Origin: Patescibacteria group bacterium
GTDB taxonomy: Bacteria; Patescibacteriota; Gracilibacteria; UBA1369; LOWO2-01-FULL-3
Direction of reading: 5' to 3'
DNA: 20,998 bases
NCBI GenBank assembly: GCA_018818755.1
Contig: JAHIRL010000016.1
Coordinates: 1 to 20,998 of the forward strand
The position numbers and the translations under genes were made by a program. Of this stretch, positions 18,581 through 20,998 are shown piece by piece. The notes under the pieces are model-generated. The model was given only the letters and a program-made list of their open reading frames with translations, had not been told where the DNA came from and made no database searches. Every line of letters begins with the position of its first letter. The first letter of the stretch is position 1.

Positions 18581-20998
18581 TCACTCCCCCAACACTCCAT
18601 AAATATAATCGCAGGCTAGGGCTCTTTCTACCAACTTTTCTGGGTCGAAGTCTTTGTCGTCTTCGCCAAAAAGGCCGAGATCTTTGGCTTTGAGGATGAA
18701 GTCTTGGTACCAGGCGGCTGGGGTGTCTTCGTGGTGATCGAAAATATCCAGGCCTCTGGCTTTCATGATAACTTTTAGCAATTCGGCATTACTGATTAGT
18801 TGCTCGGGGCGGAATTTGCCGTCCGAGTAGCCGTCGACCCATCCCATCTTCTTGGCGTAGCAAATATAGGGGGCGTACCACTCGGTAGTAACATCGGGGA
18901 AGCAATCCTTAAAGACCTGCACGGAAGGGACCACGCCGGACATTAGGACCGTGATCTTCACTAATTCGGCGCGATTTATTGTGGCGCTGGGCTTGAATTC
19001 TCCATCGGAATAGCCGGAAATCGCATTGAGATTCTTTAGGGTGGTGATTGCTTGAGCGCTCTTGTGCGAAATGGCAACATCGGGGAAGGGTGGGGCTTCT
19101 ACCGTGATGGTGCTTGTTTGGGGCGTTGAAGGCGTTGTTGTGGTAGTGTTTTTTTTTGTGCTGGTTTTTGGTTTTTTGGAGCTTCTTCCAGGAATAAAAA
19201 CTGTGCCGCCAACAAGTGGGGCGGCTTCTGTTGTAAAATTCCAGGTGGTGGAGTCGCTGATGCCGGCGAAGCTGTTGCCAATGCTGTCGTCAAAGGCGGT
19301 GGCATCTATTTGGATGTTGTAGGCGGTGGAGTAGGCGAAGTTGTAGGCGGGGTCGATTGTGATTGTGGTTGTGCCAGTGCTGGTGACTTGGGCTGAGGTG
19401 ACGGCGATTGTTTCGATTGTTGTGTCGCCGGTTTTTATGGTGATGTTGCCGCTTTCAATATCTACCCCCTCTGAGAATGTCATCACTAAGTTTGCATCTA
19501 TGGCGATATCTGTCGCATCGTCTAGGGGTGAGAAGGTTGCTGTGGGGGCGGTTTCGTCGGCGGTTGTAAAACTCCAAGTTGTTGTATCTGTTATTCCGGC
19601 ATAGCTGTTTGATGCGGCATCGTCGAAGGCGTCTGTACTCACTTGTACATAATATTCTACTTGTTCATCAAAATCTGCTGTGGGGTCGATTGTGATTGTT
19701 GATGTTCCTGTCCCTGTGACATTGTCAGAAGGGATTGTAAATGTTTCTACTGTGGAATCGTCTGATGTCTTTTTGAGCGTAATTGTTCCTCCAGTTTCAG
19801 CATCTACAGCTTCATTAAAACTCATGATTAAATTTGCCGTTGTGCCAACTGAGCTTGTGTCGTCTATGGGAGAAAGTGTGGCTATTGGAGCGGCTATATC
19901 AGCGATGGTAAAAATAGCATTTGAAGCAGTAATAGCATTATTAGATGAGTCTTCAACGGTGGCACCAATCGCGACATACACTACTTGCTCACTTGAAAAA
20001 TTGCTTGTTGGATTGATTGTAATAATAGTTTTCCCTTCATTAATAGTTGCATCAAAGGCAATGTCTGCTCCTTCGGAATTGGTTGCTTTGAGAGTGGTCA
20101 GACTGTCTACATTTTCGTCTGTCAGAGCTGAGTCATCTGTATTGCGAACCGCCTCGTTGAAGGTAATTGTAATATTGGAATCTGCGCTAACTCCCGTTGC
20201 TCCATTAAGAGGGCTAAATGTAACGGTTGGAGCCGTAGAATCAGAGTCTTCTTCAGATCCGACAGTATTAAAACTTGGTTCTGTTGAGGCATATTTGCGA
20301 ATACGGGCCCAGTCCACAACAGAAGATCCTGCTTCAGTTGCAGCGGCATTTCCTAAATACATATAATAATTTGCGATGCTATTCACTGAATTAGCACCAG
20401 ATAGTTTTAATACATAATTGACCAAGAATTTTTGTGCTCCTGTAGCTGACCAGGCAAATGACCAGATTCCGCTTGTGTCGCCGCCCGCAGATCCGGTTGT
20501 AACCTCCCAGCCACTACCAAAACTATCTCCTACAATTCTATAGCGTGTATCTATAGCATCGGCTGAATATGAGTTGTACATATTTCCACCGACCTTTGGA
20601 GTTACTCCTGTAGTATGCCCCATCCTATAGGTAGCTCCGCCACCATTAAATGAATCCACTTTGGTTTCTGACCATACCGGATAAGCGTAAGTACTTGCCG
20701 AATCTATCCAGACATAATCACTGGATCCAACATTAGTAAAAGTTATCTGTGAACTGGCGAAGGAAGTTGATCCGCTTGCTGAGTTTTGTTGATTCCATTT
20801 CGTGCCATCCAAACTATCTCCATCAAAATCATCAAAAAGAATAAAAGTATTATCTCCATCACTCAAATTGCTGGCTCCATCGTTGTTGTAATAACAATAT
20901 ATATCGGCATTTGATTCCAAACTATCTGCTACCTCCACCCAGATTATGGCGGTTCTGTTTGGAGTTGTCCCCGATACACTTTCCACCCAAAAATCCAA
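18581..20998 (-). CDS. Surface protein with DUF2341, three Ig-like domains and three SLH repeats (N-terminus beyond the window)
   Basis: The frame is open from the right edge to a stop at 18581, giving 806 codons without a start. Residue numbers are for this fragment. Residues 1-250 hold a DUF2341-type region (NADIYCYYNNDG, FDDFDGDSLDGTKWN) and a lectin-like sandwich ending VDWARIRKY. Three Ig-like (Big_5-type) domains start near 255 (APTVTFSPLNGATG), 371 (PIATLSPIDDT) and 484 (PTATFSPLDDATD). A Lys/Thr/Pro linker covers about 597-635. Three SLH repeats follow (about 638, 698 and 759), with ISGYSDGEFKPSATINRAEL and VDGYSDGKFRPEQLISNAEL. SLH domains anchor proteins to wall polymers, so this is a probable S-layer or adhesin component. 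SLH2 has Cys in DCFPDV and YICYA. Confidence 0.92.
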   Translation of the reverse strand: MDFWVESVSGTTPNRTAIIWVEVADSLESNADIYCYYNNDGASNLSDGDNTFILFDDFDGDSLDGTKWNQQNSASGSTSFASSQITFTNVGSSDYVWIDSASTYAYPVWSETKVDSFNGGGATYRMGHTTGVTPKVGGNMYNSYSADAIDTRYRIVGDSFGSGWEVTTGSAGGDTSGIWSFAWSATGAQKFLVNYVLKLSGANSVNSIANYYMYLGNAAATEAGSSVVDWARIRKYASTEPSFNTVGSEEDSDSTAPTVTFSPLNGATGVSADSNITITFNEAVRNTDDSALTDENVDSLTTLKATNSEGADIAFDATINEGKTIITINPTSNFSSEQVVYVAIGATVEDSSNNAITASNAIFTIADIAAPIATLSPIDDTSSVGTTANLIMSFNEAVDAETGGTITLKKTSDDSTVETFTIPSDNVTGTGTSTITIDPTADFDEQVEYYVQVSTDAFDDAASNSYAGITDTTTWSFTTADETAPTATFSPLDDATDIAIDANLVMTFSEGVDIESGNITIKTGDTTIETIAVTSAQVTSTGTTTITIDPAYNFAYSTAYNIQIDATAFDDSIGNSFAGISDSTTWNFTTEAAPLVGGTVFIPGRSSKKPKTSTKKNTTTTTPSTPQTSTITVEAPPFPDVAISHKSAQAITTLKNLNAISGYSDGEFKPSATINRAELVKITVLMSGVVPSVQVFKDCFPDVTTEWYAPYICYAKKMGWVDGYSDGKFRPEQLISNAELLKVIMKARGLDIFDHHEDTPAAWYQDFILKAKDLGLFGEDDKDFDPEKLVERALACDYIYGVLGE

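Noticed and set aside
19680..20366. 228-codon plus-strand frame
   Set aside because: Antisense to the Ig-like repeats of the SLH protein; its Val/Ser-rich sequence mirrors the Thr/Asp-rich coding strand.

Overview
The window looks like chromosome from a small-genome, uncultivated bacterium, probably of the Candidate Phyla Radiation (Patescibacteria). That is an inference. It rests on very dense packing, several start codons lying at or within a few bases of the predicted transcript start, modest GC content, a C-x2-C-x17-C-x2-C zinc-ribbon protein, and long secreted proteins with DUF2341/Ig/SLH or PGRP/Ig/SpoIID-like architecture. TGA is a genuine stop here: it ends the antitoxin, glutaredoxin, antiporter and trkA genes. 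The UGA=Gly code of Gracilibacteria/Absconditabacteria is therefore excluded. I see no rRNA, tRNA, IS element, phage gene or CRISPR array.

Left part (1-7340). A large secreted wall hydrolase on the minus strand runs off the left edge. It carries a PGRP-type amidase domain, three Ig-like repeats and the beginning of a SpoIID-like domain. Divergent to it are an unknown protein with a duplicated PH-like domain and then thioredoxin. Next comes a Phd/YefM antitoxin followed by a RelE-type toxin broken by an in-frame TGA. RNase HI and rlmH are divergent and share a 27-bp promoter region. rlmH is followed by a CPYS glutaredoxin that overlaps a membrane-anchored CapA-like metallophosphatase. Two strong hairpins close this block.

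Middle part (7370-13942). Two minus-strand unknowns, a MerR-like helix-turn-helix protein and a weakly HicB-like protein, precede a beta-CASP metallo-beta-lactamase nuclease. A minus-strand operon then joins a CPA2 monovalent cation/proton antiporter to a membrane-anchored secreted CPHC thioredoxin-fold protein. Divergent to that operon is a trkA-trkH K+ uptake pair. Together these form a compact ion-homeostasis region.

Right part (13985-20998). This holds a P-loop NTPase of uncertain function, an ABC-F ATPase, a double zinc-ribbon protein with a histone H1-like lysine/alanine tail, and an unlisted 58-codon ORF behind a near-consensus promoter. After these come a GIY-YIG protein and, running off the right edge, a surface protein with DUF2341, three Ig-like domains and three SLH repeats.

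The cell envelope is the main theme: wall hydrolase, SLH adhesin, exported thiol protein, CapA-like enzyme and ion transporters. Intergenic gaps are short. Two convergent pairs share their stop codons and several same-strand pairs overlap by 4-8 bases.
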